From Helicoverpa zea (lineage: Eukaryota; Arthropoda; Insecta; Lepidoptera; Noctuidae): a stretch of DNA of 64,000 nt. A program made the translations under genes and the position numbers. Below are positions 34,401 to 46,400 of the stretch, piece by piece (within the stretch, counting starts at the first letter, position 1; each line of letters starts with the position of its first letter). A model generated the notes under the pieces. The model made no database searches. It saw nothing but the letters and a program-made list of their open reading frames with translations, and was not told the origin of the DNA. The stretch covers positions 124,001 through 188,000 of the forward strand of contig NC_061463.1 of the NCBI RefSeq assembly GCF_022581195.2, given 5' to 3'.

Positions 34401-37400
34401 AGGCAGCGATTGACGAACACCTGGAGCTTACGCGTGATGTCTTTTGTGGCCTTCCACGTTTCGCATCCGTACAGCAATACGGTTTTGACATTGGACCGGA
34501 ATATTTTGAGCTTAACTCTCCTGGTCAGCTTCCGTGATTGCCACACAGGACGGAGCTGTGCGAACAATCGAATGTTGCTTAAGTAAAATTAGGAGAATCG
34601 GGCCCCAGGATAATAAAATATGCAGAGTAAGTAATATGCAAAAAATATGCGGTTAAATTACAAACTTACTTCAGTAATTATTTTGTAAAAACAAAAGCCG
34701 TACGGCCAATCAAGTTATTTTTCCTATGTATTTATAACATACATTTCTACTTTTGAGATTTTTTTCAGACTTAAAGTTCAAAAGTTAGAGGTAGGAGCGC
34801 TTTGTTTTTAACTTTTTCCCAAATTAAAATGTACATTATTTTAATAAGGTATATACAAATTTATTATCTAAATAAATAAATAGAATAAAAATAATAATCA
34901 CAAGATAATAGAATAGAAATAATCTGAGCGCTGGCCACTGGGAGCGTACCCAAGAGGATGCGCCTGACCTACCTGCGTTAGGACATCTCCGCTCATCTGT
35001 CCTTACCCCGAGGTATTGGCGCATTTCACGTTACACGTTGTATATGAACATATATATTGTATGTGACTGCATCTGCGCCGCAACAGAATCATTCTGCTGT
35101 GGTGTTTCATAACCGTTTATAAATTGCTTCAGCATAACAGATTTCTCTCGAGAATAAAGATTTTTGATCCGCAAACTGGTTGGTGAGTCAGTGGCGCACG
35201 GCGGTTGTTAGGATTCCTTTGTCAAAGTACTTTCATTGGCGTCGCGTGGCTGTGGCGGAGCCGAGTCCCACGCGCTGCTCGCCGCGCGTGTCACGGCGAC
35301 ATTCCTGCGCAAGCCTCCACATGCCACGCTTATGGCCGGCTAGGGTTACCGATCGCAGTAATAGTATGCTTTGTTCTTTCGATTTACTTGCTTTATATGA
35401 AAATGTTAACTATCTTATAGAAGTAATTTTTCTTAGCTTCGATGAAAAAAATAGTTCCAATAGTAAAGACTCTGTTAGAACATGAAAGGCAGTGTAGAGC
35501 TTCATTCTGTCAGCCCTGGGTCGGTCGCAGGTAGCGCGTGCTAACGCGAGTGTTTTTGCGGTCGGTGGAGCGCACTCTCGCTGCGGCTGCCTGTGCTGAC
35601 TACATACCTCTACATATAGCAGCATTAGGCTTCTGTTATGTACTAATCTAAGGTGATCAACACCAGCAAGCAATTGTATGTTAAACGTGTTAATTGTACG
35701 TAAAGTGAATTTATTGCCGTCTGTCAATGATGAGTGACCGGCATCGGCTGCGACGAAGTGACCGACTGTCCAGCTCAGCGTAGCACGAGGCGCTGAGCAC
35801 GAGCGACGTCGCACATTCCGGTGCGTGCTACTCAAAGTGAAACTGTGGAGCGCCGTGCATGCGCCGTGCGCGCTGCGGTTTTTGCGCAGCGCTATGCAGT
35901 AATGACACGGTCACACGGCCGAGCTACTGGGCGACAGCTGCGGATTTATCTACAGATTTCTCTTTTGTAATAATACAAATCTAAGTTCGCAAAAAACTAC
36001 AAATTGATCTTGTTTACAATCCAGATGCTGCACATAAAAAACTTCAAATTAGACACTAAGGTCTATCAAAAAGTAGGCGCGGCGTCGTGAATGACAAAAG
36101 CGAATACTGAACCAAATGACATGTACAGCTTATCTCACCAGTACCGCGTTAACGATGCACGGCGCCCTTACAATGCGGTAGTGGGGCGCGACATTTTCGC
36201 TTAGACGAACAGTAGTACTTAGATATTATGTTCATCATGATATTTGGTATCATGTAGGGTGTGCGTCACGCCAGCAGGCAGCACGCCTACTACAAAGTGT
36301 TGCTTGTTTTCCGGTTTGACAGGTTGAAAGTTGATTCATTTTTGTGGCGTTTTTCCGGTTGTCGGCGCGTCACCGCCCGGGCCGGCTCGGGCGCTCAGCG
36401 GTCACACTGAGCTGCTTCACCGCGCCGCTCGCGTGGATATGACACGCTCACTTTAGCGTTAGTGCTATGGCGGCATTGTATACATTTGTTGAATGTACCC
36501 GCGTCAGTTACAGCTATAACAAACTGAACATGAAGCATGTTACAGGTTTGTTGTTCAACCTCTGGGTGGTACGCATGATTATATCATGATCACATACACA
36601 AACAGATTATTAAAAAGACATAAAATATGGAAAAGCGTAGCACGCAATTGAATTGCTGTCGTGTGGCTATCTGCATACTTCACTAACTTGGGGGACAATC
36701 ATATTGAAACGTGAACAGTGAATATGGAGGCTAGCGCGGACGGGGCGGGGGTGCTGCGCTTGCGTCGCTGCACTGAGCTCTGCTGGGAGCTGCGAGGAGT
36801 GCAGTGAAAGGGCCTCCCCCGTGCCCCCGCTCCTCGGCACGCCGCTTGCGATCCTACTACATTATATGGTCACTTTGTTCACTGATTATAATTATGATTA
36901 TTTTTAATTATCGTAAAAGACATCTCTTTATTAAAAAGGGAGTCCGATCGTTTTCACTCTGTTTTGTGAATAAGCCGGCACTCATAATAACAGAAGTAAT
37001 AAAAAATAATGAAACATCGCCATTCTCTAAAGTGCTCTTTCAGGATGCTTTGTATCATTCCATCTCCACCAGCCTGCATCCTTCTCTATAAAACCTAAAC
37101 CTTTAGAATCTCGATGATTGAGTAATGCTTCACACGGCAGCTCCTTACCAGGTAGTTTGTGACACAGCACAGAGTTTCGCTTCGTTCGCTTTACTAGGAA
37201 GTAGTCTATCTGTATCATCATCATCATCATATAACATGATACATTCTTTTGTCTTAAACGACGTACTTGTTAGAGCTCCAGTTCTGGTTTCCAAATCCTC
37301 GACTAGTATGTATTGATGAACTACGGCACTCGCAGTGTCCAGCGCATGTACTTACGTAGCGTCTCGTCACCTAAATGAATAAGATAGAATGAGGAATATT

Positions 37401-40400
37401 CGGTAGGCATTTTCATTAATTAAATACTAAAAACTAGAAAATAAAAAATCGGTAAAAAAACTTTTAAGTTAAACGGTTTTATCTTATGTGCACTGAAAAC
37501 GAGAAAATAAAAAAATAGTTACTTACCTGTCAACCTACGTAGGTGGTCCCGATCATATTAGACTAAAATAAAAACGTGGGGCCCATTAACTATTGCTGTA
37601 GTAATTTCATCTAGAGGTATAATAGGTGTGGATTGCATCCACTTACTATAATCGTAACTGGAGATTTTGACAATCAATAATCAGTCGTAGCGGCTTCACC
37701 AGTGAACGCCGAGCTCATGATCTACCAAAGTATAAAGATATGCTTTGCCATAGGTAGGATTTCAGAGGGGCCCCACGTTTTTATTTTAGTCTAATATGAT
37801 CGGGACCACCTACGTAGGTTGACAGGTAAGTAACTATTTTTTTATTTTCTCGTTTTCAGTGCACATAAGATAAAACCGTTTAACTTAAAAGTTTTTTTAC
37901 CGATTTTTTATTTTCTAGTTTTTAGTATTTAATTAATGAAAATGCCTACCGAATATTCCTCATTCTATCTTATTCATTTAGTGCATCATTATAACACGGT
38001 CTCTTACCTGATAATTTATTACAATCTAATTTAAAAAAAAAGTATATTTTTTTAACGACGCCAAAAATCATCAAGTGGCCCCTCCCTGGGTCAGCAGCGG
38101 TAAGGGAGTGCCAGACTCTTACTGACTAAAAACAGTTATGTTTCGTCGTAGGTCTTTTATGTACCAGGGCCACGGTAACTCTTTCGAACAATCCCGCAGC
38201 CCAGGCCGGCCTTGGCCCTGTTGGGACCCGCTGGGGTTGCTGACAGTATTCTACTTGTGTAGCCCTTTCATTTGATACCCATATTGAGGGGGTTGTGGAA
38301 AAATAAGCAATCCGCCATTTTGTGCCGGCGGCCATATTGGATTTACAATGTTATTGATATTACTATATTGCATTGTCATCGGAAATAAAGGTGTGTACCA
38401 AATTTCAGATCAATCTGACAACAGGAAGGCACTGAAATTTCAATTTCTAAATTTGACCCCAGAATAAATAATAAAACAAACGGGGTAAGCTAAATAAAAC
38501 CGTTTAATAATTAATAAAAAATCGGTAAAAAAACTTTTAAGTTAAACGGTTTTATATCTTAAATAATGTCGGGACAATAAATAAATAATGTCGGGACACC
38601 TTTTCACACACGGTCGGTTAGCCCCATGGTAAGTTATTAATTAACTTGTGTTATGGGTGCTAACACAACTGATAAACTACATATAGCTACACATATACAT
38701 ATTTATAAATACATATTGTTACACCCAGACCACGGCCAACAAGCATGCTCATCACACAAAATTTGTGTGATGAGCATGCTTCAATTCAAAACTACCATAT
38801 ATAAAAATTACACTTTTTTACAGAGGAGCTCATTTACAGACTTACGATTGCATTTTTGCGATAAAAATACTTTTGAGTTTTTTTTATTTGTGGTACTTTT
38901 GAATTGAAGCAGCGAATGTCGACCGAGCCGGGAATCGAACCCGGGACCTCAGGTTCGGCAGTCCGGCATGGTGACCATTGCGCCATCGAGGTCGTCAAAT
39001 CTTATGTGCACTGAAAAATAAAAAAACAGTTACTTACCTATAAACCTACGTAGGTGGTCCCGGTCATATTAGACTAAAATAAAAGTGTGCGTTCGCGCAG
39101 CGGAATGTTGTTGAATTTAAAGATTTTAATTATGCAGATAATTAGTGTAAGACGTCCTATAATTGTGTATGGTAAATAAAAATTTGTGTATGCAGTGGCG
39201 TTATTATTAAAAAAATATTTTTCATTCAAGAAATGCAATTGTTTTATTTTTTCCTAACGCTTGTGTACGCAACTGTACCATATTAATAAATATACTAACC
39301 TTCCAAGTTAAGAACGTTGCTTAGACATATGGCACGGCCGCTTTTTTGTAGCTATCCGAACTTGGTCGGATTATGTAGGTTTTCGATACTCCGTCAGTAT
39401 TATAATTGTCTTTCTTTAATTACTGAATTTAATGACATGAAATTTTGCAAGTGAATAGTTGAATGATTAAACTAATTATTGGCATACATTTTACCATGCA
39501 ATTCCTTTAGAACGTCGTGATATTCGACTGCTTTGTAAACAGTGATCTATTCATGGTAAAATATCCTATAACTTTTTAATTACTAACGGAACATCATTGA
39601 TACTTGGCAACATGTTGGAGACACTTACAAGGTTTGTGTAAACGTGAAAATCTAGACCCCAAACTGCATACTTTAAGAACTAAGACCTAATAAGTGTATT
39701 TTACGTTTATATTTTTATCTTTTAAACCCTACGACTTTTTCTAAATCTGTTTTTTAAACAAATATAAACAAATTCAAAACAACGTATGTAAAAATCTACA
39801 GCTCTCTATGTAAGCGCTTTATATGAAAACTAGCTAATGGCCAAACGTTCGCGTAGCGGAAACTTGAATTTCTCCGAAGTTTATGCATGCAGTGATTTCA
39901 TTCATACATAATCAATTATACACAAATACACACTAATTTTCGGACACATCTCTTTTCTTCTAAAGTCTATGGATTAAAAAAAGTTCCGCCAGGACAACGT
40001 TCGCCAACGTTCGCCCAGCGGAATCTGTTTTTGGTGAATTTCTCCACAATGGCTGCATACACAAATTTTTATTTACCATACACAATTATAGGACGTCTTA
40101 CACTAATTATCTGCATAATTAAAATCTTTAAATTCAACAACATTCCGCTGCGCGAACGCACACAAAATAAAAACGTGGGGCCCATTCCGTAACTATTGCT
40201 GTAATACTTTCTTCTAGCTAGAGGTATAATAGGTGTGGATTGCATCGACTTACTATAATCATAACTGGAGATTTTGACAATCAATAATCAGCCGTAGCGG
40301 CTTCATCAGCGAACGCCGAGCTCACGATCTACCAAAGTATAAAGATATGCTTTGCCATAAGTAGGATTTCAGAGGGCCCCACGTTTTTATTTTAGTCTAA

Positions 40401-43400
40401 TATGACCGGGACCACCTACGTAGGTTTATAGGTAAGTAACTGTTTTTTTATTTTTCAGTGCACATAAGATATAAAACCGTTTAACTTAAAAGTTTTTTTA
40501 CCGATTTTTTATTATCTAGTTTTTAGTATTTAATGAAAATGCCTACCGAATATTCTTCATTCTATACATGGGTCAGTAGCGGTGAGGGAGTGCCAGACTC
40601 TTACTGACTAAAAACCGTTCTTTTTCGTCGTAGGCCTTTTATGTACCACGACCACGGTAACTCTTTAGGACAATCCCGCAGCCCAGGCAGGCCTTGGCCC
40701 TGTTGGGGTTGCTGACAGTATTCTACTTGAGTAGCCCTTTCATTTGATACCCATATTGAGGGGATTGTGGAAAAATATGTAATCCGCCATTTTGTACCGG
40801 CGGCCATCTTGGATTTACAATGTTATTGATATTACTATATTGTATTGTCATCGGAATTAAAGGTGTGTACCAAATTTCAGATCAATCTGACAACAGGAAG
40901 GCACTGAAATTTCAATTTCTAAATTTGACCCAAGAATGAATAAATAATAAAACAAACGGGGTGAGCTAAATAAAACCGTTTAATAAAAATAAAACCGTTA
41001 AAAAAACGTGATGTTGACCCATGTTTAAAGTTGCTCAGTAGTAATCCTAACTACATATTACACTGTCATGTGAAAGAATACACCTACGGGATAAGTAGGT
41101 AGTATTTTGACAATTCTATATTGCCCACGCAGACGAAGTCGCGGGCAACAGCTAGTAATGTAATAAAACAAGTAGGTAAAGATTATTACTTCATGTTAAC
41201 TAACTAAAATGTCTAGTAGCTGACCTAATATAATTCGAAAAAGGCTAGTTAGCTCAGAGCAGGGCACGCCATAATAGTAGCGAAAAGTCCCCTCTTTGAG
41301 GTGTGGCTCGGGCCAGTGTACGGACGGCCCGGAGGACACGGTGAACCTCACAGTCCAGGTATACCCTGCCTGGGAAGGGCACCGCCGTGTCCTCGTCGAG
41401 GCAATAGGCAGCGGCGACCTCTCGTGCCCGGCCCTGGTTCAAGCCATGGTCAAGGGTAAGAGGTAATGGGATGCCGTCGTCTCATGCAGATGCTAGAGAA
41501 GTTCACACCTCTCATCCCAGCTGCTGCCATGTCGAGTGACGTCTCCCGGCCATCGTGGGCGTCGGTCTGTGGGAGGTGAGTTTCGGGTGGCTAATCGTCT
41601 TTCCGTCTCTTAGAAGACACGGACCCGTCAAAGCAGCGCGCGTTGTTCCACGCGCTCCTCGAAGAGATTCAGCAAACCCCAGTGGGTTTAAGTCACTAAC
41701 AGTCTGACACTCCTTCACGCTGCTAAACCACAGCGGGTAGGAATCATTTGATGATTTATCATAAAAAAAGTTGACATTAACTTAAACCGTTTTTAAGAAT
41801 TAGTCAGTACCAAGTTGGTTATACCTACCATATTTTTTACTTTGGCTAACTTTGACCAGCTGTTTATAATATCCAGATGAAGTAATTAATTTATCACATT
41901 GTCAAGTCTATTCGGGTACCTATATGTCGTCGCCATATTGCAGATTTGACCATTTCATGAAAAGCATGAAAAACATACATATCCATATAATCTGTAGAAA
42001 AGTAATTTTTGTACATTGCAGAAATTGAGAAAAAAAAATAGCCAGCATGTTAAAGGATAACTAACAGAACCCATTTCCATCATTTTTGTCTGTTTGTTTG
42101 TGAGCGCATCACGTAAAATCTACGAATTCAATGCAGACAATGCTTATATACAAAAATTCTACGTAACTTGAGGTAATACTTAGTTTTTGTTTCATCGAAA
42201 TCGATTCACTCTATCAAAAGATATGATTAATTTAGTGAATTCAAGAAGTAAAATATTACGACACGCAATCTGTTTACTTTAGAAAATTTGAAAACTGTAC
42301 ATTTGAATGTTGTACTTATATTAGTTGATCGGCATTATCAATCTTTACAAAAAATATAGCAAAATGCCACGTTACTATAGCGAGTGCATTTTCAGGGGTT
42401 ATTTTATTCAGCTGCGGGAAGTTCTCTCGGGGCGCGGTATGGGAGGCACATAGTGAGGCGGTGTTTGTGTTGCAGACGCGTCGTCGTCCAACGAGGCCGT
42501 GCACCTGCAGCGGCGCCTGCTGTGCCTGAGCTCGGACCTGGTGTCCCTGCGCAACCACCTGCTGGTGGGCGCGGGCGGCGCGGGGCCCGGCGCGGCCGCG
42601 GGGCCCGGCGCGGGCCCGGGCGCGGGGCCCGGCGCGCAGCCCGCCGTGCCGCCGCGCGCGCCGCACCTGCTGCCGCCGCCCGTGGCGCAGCCGCCCGCGC
42701 CGCCGCACCACCCGCTGCCGCCGCCGCCAGGTGCGCGTGTGCTGCTACATTGTCACTGCCTTATCTACTGTTGTATACTCATTACTATTGGACATGCCTT
42801 TGCTTTACATGCAAAACTGAAAATCAGACAGCAAAACATTTGATGGGCGTGGTTCGCTGGCAAAGCTCCGAACAGGGATCTCGCATATGGGCCACTTGAG
42901 AGTGCGGGGAGAGCATGCACAAGTGTCTGCTGATGTCCGGTTGTTTGTCGACAGAGAGCCGCTGGCCGCAGCCGAAGCCGGCGGGCGGCGCGGGCGCGGC
43001 GGGCGCGGACGTGGAGGACCTCATCCACCTGCGCGGGCCGCTCACCGAGGACGCCGTGGTGCGCGCGCTGCAGGCTCGCTTCTACCACAACAAGTTCTAC
43101 GTGAGTCACGCCCGCAGCATTGCCGGCTGCCTTCACTAGTTAGGATGCTATGTCGGTCTGCCAAGCATGTGACATACACAGGCAAGACAGTCGCGACATG
43201 ATGTGCATAATGCGAGCAAAGAGCGAGCGATGCCTGGCATCGACGACGTGTACGAGGTGTGGTGCGCGTGTTGCAGACGATGATCGGGCCGATCCTGGTG
43301 GCAGTGAACCCCTACACGGACGCGTGCAACGCGCTCACGCTGCGGGCGGCGCGGGCGCAGCGTCCCGAGCTGGCGCGGCTCGTGCAGGACGCCGTGCGAC

Positions 43401-46400
43401 ACCAAGCCGACACCGGCTACCCACAGGCCATCATCCTCTCAGGTTCACATCGCTTTCACAAAGGATTTCAACCTAGATGTAGACTCGTTCAAATTATATA
43501 TCTTCTTTTATGTGTTACAAATAGAAATATACAAAAAGTTGTAACGAATAATCAAAAGTCAGCAATAGGACAGTACGCAACTAAGGTAAACGAATGACGT
43601 TACAGGCGTGTCGGGGTCGGGCAAGACGTACGCGTCCATGGTGCTGCTGCGGCGGCTGTTCGACGTGGCGGGCGGCGGGCCCGAGACCGACGCCTTCAAG
43701 CACCTCGCCGCCGCCTTCACCGTGCTGCGCGCGCTCGGCACCGCCGCCACGCCCGCCAACACGCACTCCAGCCGCATCGTAAGCGCCGCCCCACCGCCCG
43801 CCCCGCCCGCCCCGCCCCGCCCCGCCCCGCCTCACGCGTGTCTGTCCGCAGGGCCACTTCATCGAGGTGCAGGTGACGGACGGCGCGCTGTACCGCACCA
43901 AGATCCACTGCTACTTCCTGGACCAGACGCGCGTGGTGCGGCCGCCGCCCGCCGAGCGCAACTACCACATCTTCTACCAGCTGCTGGCGGGGCTCACGCC
44001 CGACGAGCGCGCGCAGCTGCACCTGGAGGGCTACTCGCCGCAGGACCTCAGGTGCCTCACTAGGAGTATTGCTTTCTACTGAAGTTTAAGTTCTCGGTGA
44101 ACTACATACACTCTTTAAAACAACAGCTGTTTACTCTGAATTTTCACATGAAATTTTCAAAGTAAAACAACTGTACATATAAGTAAAACGGACATTTAAG
44201 TAGTCGGTGAACTTAATCCGGCCACTATTGCATCGCATATACGCACCTATACAGACAAAATTAAATCATCACAAATATATTTTTGCTATATGATGAGACA
44301 CCTGGAAATTTAACCTGGATTGGAATGATGGGACACCTTATACGTCACGACGATTTTATCAAAAACATCGTGGAAGGGAAGATCGAAAAAAAGAGAGGAA
44401 GGGGTCGTCCAAGATATAGCTACATCAAGCAAATTAAAGAAAAGGTGAAGGTTGTGACGTATAAGGAAGTTCAGGAGTTGGCGCTAGATAGGTGTAAATG
44501 GAAGGAGCTGCACCGACAAGAGCTGAGCTCTTAATTATATTTTAGCTATAAACAATTTTTGAAAAATGTTGACTCGATCGATCGGATAGGTACCTCGCGT
44601 CGGCGCAACACCGACGGCCGGAACCGGAGGACGCTGCGCGGTTCCACGCGTGGAAGACATGTCTCGTCATCCTCGGCATTCCGTTCCTGGACGTGGTGCG
44701 CGTGCTGGCGGCCGTGCTGCTGCTGGGCAACGTGCAGTTCGCGGAGGGCGGCGACGGCGCGGCCGAGCCCGCCAGCGAGGCGGAGCTGGCGGCGGCCGCG
44801 GCGCTGCTGGGCGTGGCGGCGCCGGCGCTGCTGCGCGGGCTGGTGTCGCGCGCGGCCCGCGGCCGGCCCGCGCGGGCCCCCGCCACCGCGCCCGCCGCCG
44901 CCGCCGCGCGCGACGCGCTGGCCAAGGCGCTGTACTGCCGCACCGTGGCCACCATCGTGCGGCGCGCCAACTCGCTCAAGCGGCTGGGCTCGACGCTGGG
45001 CACGCTGTCGTCGGACTCCAACGAGTCGGTGCACCAGGACGCGGCGTCGCGGCGCGCGTCGTCGGCGGGCGGCAGCGGCGGCGGCCGCGGCCGGGCCGGC
45101 GCCCGCTCCATGGCGGCGCTCAACGACGCCGTGCGCCACGCCACGGACGGCTTCGTGGGCATCCTGGACATGTTCGGGTTCGAGGAAGCGGCGCCGAGCC
45201 GGCTGGAGCAGCTGTGTGCCAACCTGTGCGCGGAGACGATGCAGCACTTCTACAACACGCACGTGTTCAAGTCGTCGGCGGAGTCGTGCCGCGAGGAGGG
45301 CGTGGCCTGCGCGCTGGAGGTGGACTACGTGGACAACGTGCCGTGCATCGACCTGGTGTCGTCGCTGCGCGGCGGCCTGCTGGCGGCGCTGGACGCCGAG
45401 TGCGCGGCGCGGGGCTCGCCCGACCAGTACGTCGCCAGGATCAAGGCCGCGCACAGGTACGCGTCGACCCGGCCCGCTTCCTTCCCTCGATTTATCACGA
45501 ATGCGCTTTTAAAGCATGTTTATTGTTTTAGAGGGCACCCTAGACTGGCGGAGGCGCGGCCGCCGCACCCGCGTCGGTTCGCGGTGCGGCACTACGCGGG
45601 CGAGGTGTCGTACGACGCCGCAGACTTCCTCGAGGCCAACCGCGACGCCGTGCCCGACGACCTGCTCGCAGCCTTCGACAGCAGAACCTGCGAGTTTGGT
45701 TTCGCAACACATCTATTTGGTGCCGAACTTAAGGTTGTTATTGAATATTCAATCAGCCGTTACTCCAATAAAATAGCAGCAATCAATCTTATCGAGGTCA
45801 CTTCTCCTTTGCAAGAATAAACAAGTCTCAACTCTATCGGTCTAACTCGTGGCGTTGCACGGAATACAACGACTCCTCACTTTGAGAAGGAAACGAAGCT
45901 CGAATAAGACGGAGCAGTGTCTCGCCCTTTTTAAATCATATAAATAAGCTTGTATTAGGTACAAATTCCTGACAGTTGTATTTTCCTAAGAATGATTCGA
46001 TGTCAAGTGTTATCATCGTGCGGTCAGGCTCTGGCGGCGCAGGGCGGGCCGACGGGCGGGCAGTTCCGCGCGTCGCCCACGGTGGCGGCGGCGCTGGACG
46101 CGGCGGCGGCCAGCACGCTGACGCAGGACTTCCACACGCGCCTCGACAACCTGCTGCGCACGCTGGTGCACGCGCGCCCGCACTTCGTGCGCTGCCTGCG
46201 CGCCAACAGCACCGAGACGCCCATGCTGTTCGAGCGGCCCACCGTCGCCCGCCAGGTGCGCGCGCTGCAGATCCTCGAGACCGCGCAGCTCATGGCCAGC
46301 GGCTACCCGCACCGCATGCGCTTCCGCGCCTTCAGCGGCCGCTACCGCGCGCTGTGGCGGCGCGGCGCCGAGCGCGAGTCGGGCGCCGCCTGCGCCGCCG

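Larger units (their letters stand above)
38500..40545. mobile_element. Inverted-repeat element, copy 2, broken by two insertions
   Basis: Left-arm pieces lie at about 38505-38561 and 38999-39084; centre and right arm run from 40164 to about 40545. They match copy 1 closely (TAAACCTACGTAGGTGGTCC, CGTAGCGGCTTCATCAGC). A SINE is inserted at 38562-38998 and a Mutator-like element at 39085-40163. Relative to copy 1 the outer edge is truncated on the left. Confidence 0.8.

Noticed and set aside
36724..36807. Possible alternative first exon of the myosin (MEASADGAGVLRLRR)
   Set aside because: The only nearby donor leaves the wrong phase for exon 2 and the frame stops after 27 codons.
38915..38990. 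tRNA gene on the - strand
   Set aside because: A and B boxes are present but the sequence runs directly into SINE body and tail with a flanking duplication; it is a SINE head.
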